A stretch of DNA of 5,199 nucleotides. It comes from Chloroflexota bacterium. GTDB lineage: Bacteria; Chloroflexota; UBA5177; JANWHV01. Position 1 is the stretch's first letter, and the number at the start of each line of letters is the position of its first letter. Location of the stretch: positions 1 through 5,199 of the forward strand of contig JANWHO010000332.1 of the NCBI GenBank assembly GCA_025450375.1. Reading direction: 5' to 3'. Of the stretch, positions 1 through 5,199 are shown one piece after another. The notes under the pieces were generated by a model, which did not search any database, was not told where the DNA came from, and was given only the letters and a program-made list of their open reading frames with translations. A program made the translations under genes and the position numbers.

Positions 1-1172
1 GCCCAGACGCCCTGGGCCAACAATTCCTCTCGCCACCGTTCGATGGCCGCCGGGTCATCGGCGCCGCTATCCAGCAGGTTCGCCTGCACGAACGGCACGT
101 AGCGCCGCGCCATGGTCAGCCGTTCAGTCAACTGCTCGGTGGACAGCTTGCAGCGCTTATTCAGGGCGGCGCGCCCAGCCTCGCTGATCGATTCCACGCC
201 TGCCTCGATCGAGACGCACCCTGCCGCCTCCAGGTGCTCCAGCATCGCGGGCTCCCAGAGATCGATGCGCGTCTGCATGCCGAAGTGGAAGGGAATCGAC
301 CGCGCTTGCCGCCTCTCCGCGAGCGCATTCAAAAGCGATGCGTCCGGGAGAAAGATCTCGTCGATGAAATAGCAGTAGGTGATGCCCTGAGCTAGCAAGC
401 CATCCAGCTCCTCCAACACCACCGGCAGAGGTCGCTTCCGATACTTATTGCGGAAATGCTCCTTGGCGCAGAACGAACAGCGATACGGGCAGCCCCGCGA
501 CACCTCCATCTCCGCCCCCGGACCCGAGAACGGCCCCTCGAACCGGTGATGATGGTGCGCATGCCGGGACACCACCTCCTCCGGCCACCGCGGGGCCGGT
601 AGCTCCTCCAGCCGCGAGGCATGTGGCCCCCCGTTCACCCGCGGAGCATCGCCGTCCCAGAAGCACATCGCCGGCACCTCCCGGCACGCCTCCGCCAATT
701 CCCGACCCGGCAGCCGCTCCACCAGGGCCACCAGCACCTCCTCGCACTCCCCCAACACCACCGCCAGATCCCGCGACCCCACCGCGGCGCCAAACTTCCG
801 CAAGGTCGACTCCGGCGTCGACGACCCATGCGGCCCCACCACCACCAGCGGTGCTCCCAGCCCCCGGAGACCCCGCGCCAGCGCCAACGGCACCCGCAAC
901 TCCGGCGGGGCACATCTCCAGAATAAATATGAAGGGGCAGTACAGACGACTACAAGATCTGGTTCGGACGCCCCGATAGCGGCCACCAATTCATTCGGCG
1001 ACCAGCCCGAGCCCTGCCCATCCAGCAGCGTCACCGCGTGCCCACGCGCCTCCAGCAAGGCCCGCGTATAGCCGTATTCCAGCGGCAAATGCGGCTCTCG
1101 GCACCCGAAATAAATCGAGCCCTCAAAGCTCCAGGCGGGATTGACCAGGCAGACATGGAGATGCTTTTTCAT
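1..1172 (-). CDS. B12-binding radical SAM protein, TIGR04295-like; C-terminus beyond window
   Basis: One uninterrupted frame of 390 codons is read from ATG 1172 to the left edge; the C-terminal end is missing. Residues about 1-160 look like a cobalamin-binding Rossmann domain: the opening LVNPAW, the FGCREPHLPLEYGY segment (22-35), a CTAPSYLFWRCAPPE stretch (77-91), VGPHG (112-116) and GECEE (141-145). No classical DxHxxG cobalamin ligand motif is seen. The radical SAM core begins at SRGCPYRCSFC, giving CxxxCxxC at C228, C232 and C235 for the 4Fe-4S cluster. It continues with YFIDEIFLP (268-276), QTRIDLW (300-306) and SIEAGVES (321-328). A His-rich patch (HAHHHH, 204-209) precedes the cluster. 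From memory this matches the B12_rSAM_oligo family (TIGR04295), whose substrate is unknown; I recall it sitting near glycan-related genes, but no such gene is visible here. The start is supported by an in-frame TGA 19-21 bases upstream and a GAGGG ribosome site. It likely performs cobalamin-dependent radical chemistry such as methylation, which is inferred from the fold. Family call confident, reaction not. Confidence 0.88.
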   Translation of the reverse strand, partial: MKKHLHVCLVNPAWSFEGSIYFGCREPHLPLEYGYTRALLEARGHAVTLLDGQGSGWSPNELVAAIGASEPDLVVVCTAPSYLFWRCAPPELRVPLALARGLRGLGAPLVVVGPHGSSTPESTLRKFGAAVGSRDLAVVLGECEEVLVALVERLPGRELAEACREVPAMCFWDGDAPRVNGGPHASRLEELPAPRWPEEVVSRHAHHHHRFEGPFSGPGAEMEVSRGCPYRCSFCAKEHFRNKYRKRPLPVVLEELDGLLAQGITYCYFIDEIFLPDASLLNALAERRQARSIPFHFGMQTRIDLWEPAMLEHLEAAGCVSIEAGVESISEAGRAALNKRCKLSTEQLTERLTMARRYVPFVQANLLDSGADDPAAIERWREELLAQGVW

Positions 1173-1182
1173 CAGATCAGCG

Positions 1183-1187
1183 CCCTC
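1183..1187 (-). promoter_or_regulatory. Ribosome binding site GAGGG for the radical SAM gene
   Basis: The minus strand reads GAGGG ten bases before ATG 1172. It supports that start codon over a nearby ATG in another frame at the same site. Confidence 0.5.
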
Positions 1188-1260
1188 ATTTACTCAAAGG
1201 GCAAACGTACCAGGATCCGAGATCCGGTTCCAATCGGCACTGACCAACGTGCTAGCCGAG

Positions 1261-1274
1261 ATGACCGCGGTCAT
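1261..1274. repeat. 14-bp perfect palindrome, possible operator
   Basis: ATGACCGCGGTCAT is its own reverse complement over all 14 bases and lies about 90 bp upstream of the radical SAM start. Next to it the octamer CATACCCT occurs twice, at 1272-1279 and 1288-1295, 16 bp apart, with the first copy overlapping the palindrome. A dimeric regulator site is possible. No known regulator is recognised from the sequence. Confidence 0.4.
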
Positions 1275-1454
1275 ACCCTGGCGGGCGCATACCCTCGGGT
1301 AGCTTCTTAGGCGAAGCCCATGGCGCCCAATTCTCAAGGATGAGCTACGCGGCCCGATCCGCCTCCACATGCGAGACGGACACCGTGAGGGCAGCGCCGG
1401 CGAAAGCGTCCAGAGGAAATGGCGGTCCAACTCAACTCCGCCGCCACATTCCCC

Positions 1455-1472
1455 GTGGGGCGCGCTCCCCAC
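1455..1472 (-). other. GC-rich hairpin just downstream of tRNA-His
   Basis: GTGGGG and CCCCAC form a 6-bp stem around a 6-base loop, starting 12 bases beyond the 3' end of tRNA-His on the minus strand. No run of T follows, so it is not a standard intrinsic terminator. It could be a weak terminator or a structure at the 3' trailer that limits or guides processing. Confidence 0.35.
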
Positions 1473-1484
1473 CTGTATTAACTG

Positions 1485-1558
1485 GGTGATCGACGGGGCT
1501 TGAACCCGCAACCGCTGGAGCCACAATCCAGAGCTCTGCCAATTGAGCTACGATCACC
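1485..1558 (-). tRNA. tRNA-His (anticodon GTG)
   Basis: A 74-base cloverleaf can be drawn by hand. The acceptor stem is 7 bp, with the extra G at -1 facing C73, the identity mark of tRNA-His. The D stem is GCTC/GAGC, the anticodon stem CTGGA/TCCAG is fully paired around loop TTGTGGC, giving GTG, and the T arm is GCGGG/CCCGT around TTCAAGC, with one G-T wobble. The bases after C73 are CAG, so the CCA end is not encoded and must be added by nucleotidyltransferase. It lies 15 bp downstream of tRNA-Arg and is probably co-transcribed with it. Confidence 0.96.
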
Positions 1559-1573
1559 ATGCCACGAGTGGGG

Positions 1574-1647
1574 TGCGCCCGGGGGGACTCGAACCCACTA
1601 CCTTGGACTTAGAAGGTCCCTGCTCTGTCCAGATGAGCTACGGGCGC
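1574..1647 (-). tRNA. tRNA-Arg (anticodon TCT)
   Basis: A 74-base cloverleaf with acceptor stem GCGCCCG/CGGGCGC, discriminator A73, D stem GCTC/GAGC, anticodon loop CTTCTAA giving TCT (reads AGA and AGG), and T loop TTCGAGT. The overall sequence resembles bacterial tRNA-Arg(UCU). CCA is not encoded. Two stem positions do not pair: G27 with A43 in the anticodon stem and T50 with C64 in the T stem. The gene is otherwise intact and has a good promoter, so I call it functional, with slight doubt. Confidence 0.93.
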
Positions 1648-1658
1648 CCTGCCCGATG

Positions 1659-1688
1659 AGTATACCACCCCCTCCCCGCCATCGGCAA
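1659..1688 (-). promoter_or_regulatory. Sigma-70 type promoter of the tRNA-Arg/tRNA-His operon
   Basis: On the minus strand, TTGCCG (1688-1683) is followed after 18 bases by TATACT (1664-1659). Transcription should start near 1652, only about five bases before tRNA-Arg. The bases after the -10 box are GC-rich (CATCGGGC), like the discriminator of stringently controlled stable-RNA promoters. The -35 box lies immediately beyond the stop codon of the channel gene. Confidence 0.7.
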
Positions 1689-1689
1689 C

Positions 1690-2565
1690 TCAATCCAATG
1701 CCGCCTGGGCGGGCGTTTCCGGAGCCGGGGCTGGCTGGATGGCGTGGATCACTCCCCGTTCGAGAAGCGCGCGCTCGTCTTCGCCGGCCAGAGAGGCGCG
1801 CACCGCCAGTTGCACCATGCCCCCCTCTACTTTTTCCACGGTCACGCTTACGTTCCGGTTCGGGGGGAGGGCTGATTTCAGTTGGCGCGTCAGATCGGTC
1901 GTGGAAAGGCTGCTCCAGCGGTCCGCCGGAATGAGCACCGGGAGGTAGACTTCGAGGCTCTGCGGGCGCAGGGTGACCACGCTGGTCATCATGGCGCTGT
2001 TCGGTACGTGAATTTCTTGCGGCCCGGCGAAGAGCGTCGTGTAGAAGAGGGTGATTTCGCCTACTTCCCCGGTATACTCACTGCCCGCGAAGGCCGCTGA
2101 CCGCACGGTGACAAATTGACCGGAACGGAACGGCCGCGAGAAGAGAATGACCAGACCGGCTACCGCGTTGGACAGCGACGCTTGCGCTGCGATTCCGACC
2201 ACCACCCCGGTCACCGCGCCGCTCACCGCGATCCCACTCAGATCCAGCTGGGTGGTACTGGCAATCGCGATGGCCAGGATGACGTACAGAACCACGCTGA
2301 TCAAAGTCCGAGCGGCGCGGGCCCGGCCCAGGCCAATGTAAGCGGTGGCCTCGCGGCCGGCCAATCCCGCCACTCCACGGACAATGCCGATCCCCAGAAT
2401 CGCGGTGCCGATCCCCAGCAAAGGCGCGAGCCAGATCGCCTTGGTGATCATCATGCTGAAGCCGTGGGTTGCCAATCGGTGCAATACCCAGAGGGCGACG
2501 AGGAAGAGCAGGCACTCGAAGCCCAGGAGTCGAGTCTGGCGACCGATTGCGAGTGTCTTTGGCAT
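1690..2565 (-). CDS. MscS-family small-conductance mechanosensitive channel
   Basis: An inner-membrane channel that opens under membrane tension to release solutes on osmotic downshock (family knowledge). From ATG 2565 it has 291 residues, close to the usual short MscS length. Hydrophobic segments lie near residues 13-32, 43-63 and 86-106. The pore-lining helix follows (about 111-146), with the Gly/Ala pattern GAVTGVVVGIAAQASLSNAV and then the FSRPFRSGQFV hinge typical of MscS. The beta domain (about 147-196) contains GEVGEITLFYTTL and HVPNSAMM. An alpha/beta cytoplasmic part follows, ending in an Ala/Pro-rich tail. Start choice: ATG 2565 has a purine-rich GAGAGAGGGA directly before it, while ATG 2577 (four residues longer) has no ribosome site and the frame otherwise extends to a TTG at 2655. 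The gene runs toward the tRNAs, with its stop 42 bp from tRNA-Arg, and is divergent from the exported-protein pair. Confidence 0.92.
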   Translation of the reverse strand: MPKTLAIGRQTRLLGFECLLFLVALWVLHRLATHGFSMMITKAIWLAPLLGIGTAILGIGIVRGVAGLAGREATAYIGLGRARAARTLISVVLYVILAIAIASTTQLDLSGIAVSGAVTGVVVGIAAQASLSNAVAGLVILFSRPFRSGQFVTVRSAAFAGSEYTGEVGEITLFYTTLFAGPQEIHVPNSAMMTSVVTLRPQSLEVYLPVLIPADRWSSLSTTDLTRQLKSALPPNRNVSVTVEKVEGGMVQLAVRASLAGEDERALLERGVIHAIQPAPAPETPAQAALD

Positions 2566-2701
2566 TCCCTCTCTCATCTTGGGGCGCGACAACGCCAAAC
2601 GAGGACCGTGAAAGCAGCCGGCGCGGTCGGTTGCCTGGTGCTCGTGGTGCGCCAATCCATAGGCGCCAGAGCGCCGAATCCCCGGCCCCTCAGCCGCCCA
2701 G

Positions 2702-2731
2702 ACTGTACCGGGGCGGCCCTATTCATGTCAA
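2702..2731 (-). promoter_or_regulatory. Sigma-70 type promoter of the mechanosensitive channel gene
   Basis: The minus strand has a perfect -35 box TTGACA (2731-2726), an 18-base spacer and TACAGT (2707-2702) as -10 box. Transcription would begin near 2695, giving a leader of about 130 bases to ATG 2565, or about 40 bases if the TTG at 2655 were used. Confidence 0.6.
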
Positions 2732-2735
2732 CATG
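2724..2735. repeat. Inverted repeat over the channel promoter -35 box
   Basis: CATGT, a 2-base spacer and ACATG form a 5+5 inverted repeat that covers the whole TTGACA element of the minus-strand promoter. A protein bound here would block RNA polymerase. The arms are short, so chance is possible. Confidence 0.3.
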
Positions 2736-2743
2736 GCTGCCTG

Positions 2744-2764
2744 CGGTGGAGTGGTTATCCACCG
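2744..2764. repeat. 7-bp inverted repeat with a near-DnaA-box loop
   Basis: CGGTGGA and TCCACCG flank a 7-base centre, and two further G-T pairs could extend the stem. The right side reads TTATCCACC, one base off the DnaA box TTATCCACA. It could be an operator or an RNA hairpin; there is no T run for a terminator. Confidence 0.4.
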
Positions 2765-2767
2765 TGA

Positions 2768-2857
2768 GGTATGGTGAAGCGGCAAGGCGGCGTGTACACT
2801 TTGCCTGAGGTATGGCTTGCGGGATGACGGAGAAAGCCTGGCTCGTCCATGGTATGG
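2768..2857 (+). repeat. Three GGTATGG heptamers spaced 41 and 42 bp
   Basis: GGTATGG occurs at 2768-2774, 2809-2815 and 2851-2857. The first two copies share the longer TGAGGTATGG. The second and third are each followed about 27 bases later by CTCGTCC (2842-2848 and 2885-2891). This fits either a decayed tandem repeat of about 41 bp or regulator sites about four helical turns apart, upstream of the plus-strand gene at 2920. Confidence 0.45.
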
Positions 2858-2919
2858 TCGGCGGTGGCGGGCAATCCGGAATCCCTCGTCCTACGCCTCG
2901 CATGGCGTGACCGCGTTGG

Positions 2920-3750
2920 ATGGTCAAATGCAGCTCAGCTAATGGACTTGTGAGAATGGTAGGAAAAGACGCCAGGAATCGACTCAGCGATGCCGGACGG
3001 GACAGAGGCGGACTGGATCCGAGCTCTCGACGCGCTCCGCGGCCCCCGCGGAGGCGTGCCCCTCTCACCTCCTACTTCCCCTTCGCGGTGGCGGTCGCAC
3101 TGGTTCTCGCGATCATCACCGGCTTGTTTCTGCTCGTGATGAGCGCGGCGCACGATCTGGCCGGCGGCTCACATACCGCGACCCTACGGCCGGCGGTCCA
3201 GATTCATCAGACAACCGGACACGCGACCGCTCACCGGCAAATCGGCTCCGCCACGAAGTCGCCGGTGAAGGTGTCGAATGGGGCCGCTCCGACGATGGTG
3301 GCCACCGCGACGCCGGTTCGTTCGCTGCTGGGCAACGGCGGGTCCGGCATGCGGATTACCCCCGGTGGGCCGCTGCCGACCAGCACTCCCGCCCCTACCG
3401 CGACCGCCACCGGCGATGCTGGTCTGGTGGTGGCGCGCAATGTGGATCTGACCGGAAAGGCGGTCGAGGCGTCTACCCGATTCGTGTCGCCTTCCCTGCG
3501 CTTCTACGCGGTGGTGACGCTGCATGGCATCCACAATACCGACCAGCTTCACTTTGTGTTCGAGCGAGATGGGGTGCGCTTGCCGGGTGACGATATCCAG
3601 TATCAGGCCGGAACGGACGCGGATGTTCAGTCTTTCAGCGCCTGGGCGGACTACAAAGGCGGGACCCACGCTTTCCCTTCGGGCAAATATCGAATACTCT
3701 TTTACCGGAATGGAGTGCTTGAAGCGGTACGGGCGTTTTCGGTCGGCTGA
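2920..3750 (+). CDS. Membrane-anchored exported protein with unrecognised C-terminal domain
   Basis: A 276-residue protein I do not recognise. Residues 1-50 are basic and Arg/Pro-rich (RPPRRR at 41-46). One strong hydrophobic segment follows at about 52-75, so the N-terminus should stay inside and the rest outside the cell; a cleavable signal is the alternative. Residues 80-165 are a low-complexity spacer rich in Thr, Pro and Ala, ending in STPAPTATATG. The C-terminal part (about 166-276) looks folded, with alternating hydrophobic residues suggesting a beta-sandwich and with motifs LHGIHNTDQLHFVFERDG (201-218), FSAWADY (239-245) and FPSGKYRILFYRNGVLEAVR (252-271). The start is uncertain: ATG 2920, GTG 2950 and ATG 2956 are all in frame and none has a clear ribosome site; the longest ATG is given. 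The next gene begins 76 bp downstream on the same strand. An extracellular binding or structural role is only an inference. Confidence 0.8.
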   Translation: MVKCSSANGLVRMVGKDARNRLSDAGRDRGGLDPSSRRAPRPPRRRAPLTSYFPFAVAVALVLAIITGLFLLVMSAAHDLAGGSHTATLRPAVQIHQTTGHATAHRQIGSATKSPVKVSNGAAPTMVATATPVRSLLGNGGSGMRITPGGPLPTSTPAPTATATGDAGLVVARNVDLTGKAVEASTRFVSPSLRFYAVVTLHGIHNTDQLHFVFERDGVRLPGDDIQYQAGTDADVQSFSAWADYKGGTHAFPSGKYRILFYRNGVLEAVRAFSVG

Positions 3751-3826
3751 ACTGGGGAAGGGACTGGCTATGGGGTCGGCAAGCAATGAACCACGCGCCG
3801 TAGTCCGGCGGTAGCAGGCGAACCTG

Positions 3827-5199
3827 GTGGGAGCACGGCAGGTTCGGAAACGACGAACAAGGTACAGAGCGCCGATCGCCACGGGACTGGCCGCGCTGCT
3901 CGTCGTACCCCTCCTGGTTCCGCGTCCCTCCCTGGCCGCTAACTCGAACTATGATGCTCTGGTGGCCCGTTTGAGCGTCTTGGTCACCCAGCGAACTGTG
4001 CTCATTAACCGGGTTTCGGTGGCTGATGGGCAGGTGGGCTCATATGCGCTGTCCGATGTATTGGCGGTTCTCCGGGCGCCCCTGGAAACGCAAGCGGCCG
4101 AGGCGCGCCGCTACGCCCGGGCGTGGGCCGCGATCCCCAGCCCTACGCCGGCGCCGCGCGATCCCGCGTTTTATCGTGGCGCCGATCCCGGGGTCATGCT
4201 AGGTCCCAACCAGCTCTTGGGCTCCATGGACAACCCATCCAATCTCGTCGCGACCGAAGGGTCGAGCGGAGCCGGACCGGGAGCCCCGCTGGTTGCCCAG
4301 GTAGCCGGCGAGCGGAATGTTCCAATCGAGACGGCGCCGTTGCTTCCCCCAATCTATAGCTCGCTCTCCACGGCTCAGGACCCGGCGCCGCCGCGCGAGA
4401 TTGGTGACGCAGGCACTGACGACCTCTTGCGAACCGTCGCCCCGCAAGCCGCGGCGCCCTCACCTCCCACCGCCGCCGTGGCGGCACCCCCGTGGAGCGC
4501 CCCCACCCTCGTACATGGGGCGCCCGCCGCGAACGCATACGCGGGGGCGCTCTCGGCGCTGGTTCCGGCGCTTGGTTCGTTGGCGGCGCCGGCCAGCCTG
4601 CCCAGCGTGGGGGTCAACGCCGGTGCGCGGCCACGCACCCTGGCCGATTTTCAGTCTCTGCTCGGGCACTATGTAGTATCGGGAGCGGCCGGGCGGGGTG
4701 CCCCGCGTGGCGTGGTACGGGGACCGATTACCTGGAATCTTTCGGCTGCCTCACCGGCCGCCAATCGTACGACGCTCCAGGTGCAGGGATCGGGGAGCGC
4801 ATCCGTCGGGCAGGTCGGGCCTCAGGCATATAGTGTCTTTTCCACCCTGCAAGCTACCGAACCCGGTGCACCGGCGCCTTTGGCGGTTCGGCTCGACATC
4901 GCGTCCGACGGCAGCGCGCTCCTCACGGCCACGACAACCCTCTCCGATGGCACGAGCTTCCTGCTTACCGCGCGCCTCCCGCATGTGCTGGCCGATCCCA
5001 GACTCGCCCGGGCCCTGGCTGCCGAGGGCGCCCCTTTGAGTCAACTCAGCGACGTGCTGAGGGCCGGTAACGCCGTCTATGCCTCCGTGACGCCCCTCTA
5101 TCAGGGGCGAGCCAGCGTGTATCAACAGGCCCTTGGGGTTGCCATGCGGCAAAACGCGGCCATGGAGCAGCGCTGGTGGGATCAAACGCAGCGCTGGGA
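3827..5199 (+). CDS. Secreted Ala/Pro-rich protein of unknown function; C-terminus beyond window
   Basis: An uninterrupted frame of 457 codons runs to the right edge. It opens with a classical signal peptide: basic RKRRTRYR (7-14), a hydrophobic core (about 17-31) and a likely cut after SLA (residue 37). Residues 40-102 are probably helical (VARLSVLVTQRTVLINRV) and may coil. Residues about 103-265 are low-complexity, rich in Ala and Pro. A more ordered part starts near TLADFQSLLGHYVV (271-284) and includes the beta-rich PLAVRLDIASDGSALLTATT (351-370). Near the edge the chain turns helical and Trp-rich (MEQRWWDQTQRW, 446-457). I recognise no enzyme motif. Start: an in-frame TAG at 3812-3814 leaves GTG 3827 as the only good choice, with a weak AGG at 3816-3818 as ribosome site. 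It follows the 2920-3750 gene by 76 bp with no terminator, so the two are probably one transcript and both act outside the membrane. Confidence 0.8.
   Translation, partial: MGARQVRKRRTRYRAPIATGLAALLVVPLLVPRPSLAANSNYDALVARLSVLVTQRTVLINRVSVADGQVGSYALSDVLAVLRAPLETQAAEARRYARAWAAIPSPTPAPRDPAFYRGADPGVMLGPNQLLGSMDNPSNLVATEGSSGAGPGAPLVAQVAGERNVPIETAPLLPPIYSSLSTAQDPAPPREIGDAGTDDLLRTVAPQAAAPSPPTAAVAAPPWSAPTLVHGAPAANAYAGALSALVPALGSLAAPASLPSVGVNAGARPRTLADFQSLLGHYVVSGAAGRGAPRGVVRGPITWNLSAASPAANRTTLQVQGSGSASVGQVGPQAYSVFSTLQATEPGAPAPLAVRLDIASDGSALLTATTTLSDGTSFLLTARLPHVLADPRLARALAAEGAPLSQLSDVLRAGNAVYASVTPLYQGRASVYQQALGVAMRQNAAMEQRWWDQTQRW

Larger units (their letters stand above)
1173..1484. other. Noncoding region between tRNA-His and the radical SAM gene
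   Basis: About 310 bases without a convincing gene. A minus-strand open frame through here reaches back across tRNA-His, so I treat it as a shadow. The stretch holds a ribosome site, a 14-bp palindrome, a GGATC/GATCC pair (1213-1225), a GTAGCT/AGCTAC pair (1299-1304 and 1343-1348), a TGGCGG/CCGCCA pair (1420-1425 and 1441-1446) and a GC hairpin next to tRNA-His. I find no good sigma-70 promoter for the radical SAM gene; the best candidate is a poor TTGGAA with TACGTT 18 bases later on the minus strand. I see no B12 box of a cobalamin riboswitch. Confidence 0.6.
2566..2919. other. Divergent intergenic region between the channel and exported-protein genes
   Basis: About 350 bases that should carry control signals for both directions. 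It holds the minus-strand channel promoter and a roughly 130-base channel leader, then two inverted repeats and the spaced GGTATGG heptamers on the side nearer the plus-strand gene. For the plus-strand gene no clear -35/-10 pair is seen; TACACT at 2795-2800 is the best -10 candidate but its -35 is poor. No small gene is supported; open frames here lack a ribosome site or are shadows. Confidence 0.6.

Noticed and set aside
392..979. Several open frames on both strands across the left gene
   Set aside because: They overlap the continuous minus-strand radical SAM frame, are extreme in Pro, Arg or Gly, and have no motif; they arise from its GC-rich codons.
1339..1349. Eleven bases identical to part of tRNA-Arg (minus CGTAGCTCATC)
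   Set aside because: Nothing around it folds as a tRNA, so a tRNA fragment or attachment site is not supported.
1173..1484. Cobalamin riboswitch or T-box before the radical SAM gene
   Set aside because: A partial AGGGTATGACCGCGG on the minus strand recalls a T-box, but no specifier stem or matching antiterminator is seen, and there is no B12 box.
1194..1526. A 110-codon minus-strand open frame
   Set aside because: It starts inside tRNA-His and has no family motif. Its last 26 codons could be a leader peptide, but the only ribosome-like AGGG abuts the ATG.
2753..2763. DnaA box suggesting a replication origin
   Set aside because: Only one imperfect box is present, with no AT-rich unwinding region and no dnaA or dnaN gene.
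2116..2808. Long plus-strand open frame opposite the channel gene
   Set aside because: It is antisense to a clear MscS frame, has no recognisable motif and is rich in Arg, Gln and Asp as expected of a shadow.
3184..3882. Long minus-strand open frame opposite the anchored protein
   Set aside because: It is antisense to the plus-strand gene with a membrane segment and ordered domain, and is Arg/His-rich without any motif.
4194..5185. Open frames in other frames over the right-hand gene
   Set aside because: The continuous 457-codon frame with a signal peptide explains this region; the others are GC-driven shadows.

Overview
The window is a GC-rich bacterial segment with two genes cut by its edges, two complete protein genes and two tRNA genes. 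The tRNAs lack an encoded CCA end. The secreted proteins carry Pro/Thr/Ala-rich linkers of a kind common in Chloroflexota, so a thermomicrobial or other Chloroflexota host is my best guess. That is an inference of low to moderate strength; no marker gene here fixes the taxon.

Layout. Positions 1-1172 (minus strand) hold the first 390 codons of a cobalamin-binding radical SAM enzyme that runs off the left edge. Positions 1173-1484 are noncoding, with several short inverted repeats and a 14-bp perfect palindrome. Positions 1485-1647 (minus) hold tRNA-His(GTG) and tRNA-Arg(TCT), 15 bp apart, with a good promoter squeezed between tRNA-Arg and the end of the next gene. Positions 1690-2565 (minus) encode a compact MscS-type mechanosensitive channel, with a strong promoter at 2702-2731. 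Positions 2566-2919 are a divergent intergenic region with inverted repeats and three evenly spaced GGTATGG heptamers. Positions 2920-3750 (plus) encode a membrane-anchored or secreted protein with an unrecognised C-terminal domain. From 3827 (plus) a secreted Ala/Pro-rich protein of unknown function runs off the right edge.

Working together. The minus-strand genes look like separate units: enzyme, tRNA operon and channel. The two plus-strand genes are 76 bp apart with no visible terminator between them. Both make exported proteins, so they may form one envelope or extracellular unit, whose function I cannot name. No CRISPR array, insertion sequence, rRNA or phage gene is visible. The strongest candidates for something undescribed are the plus-strand exported pair and the ordered heptamers upstream of it.
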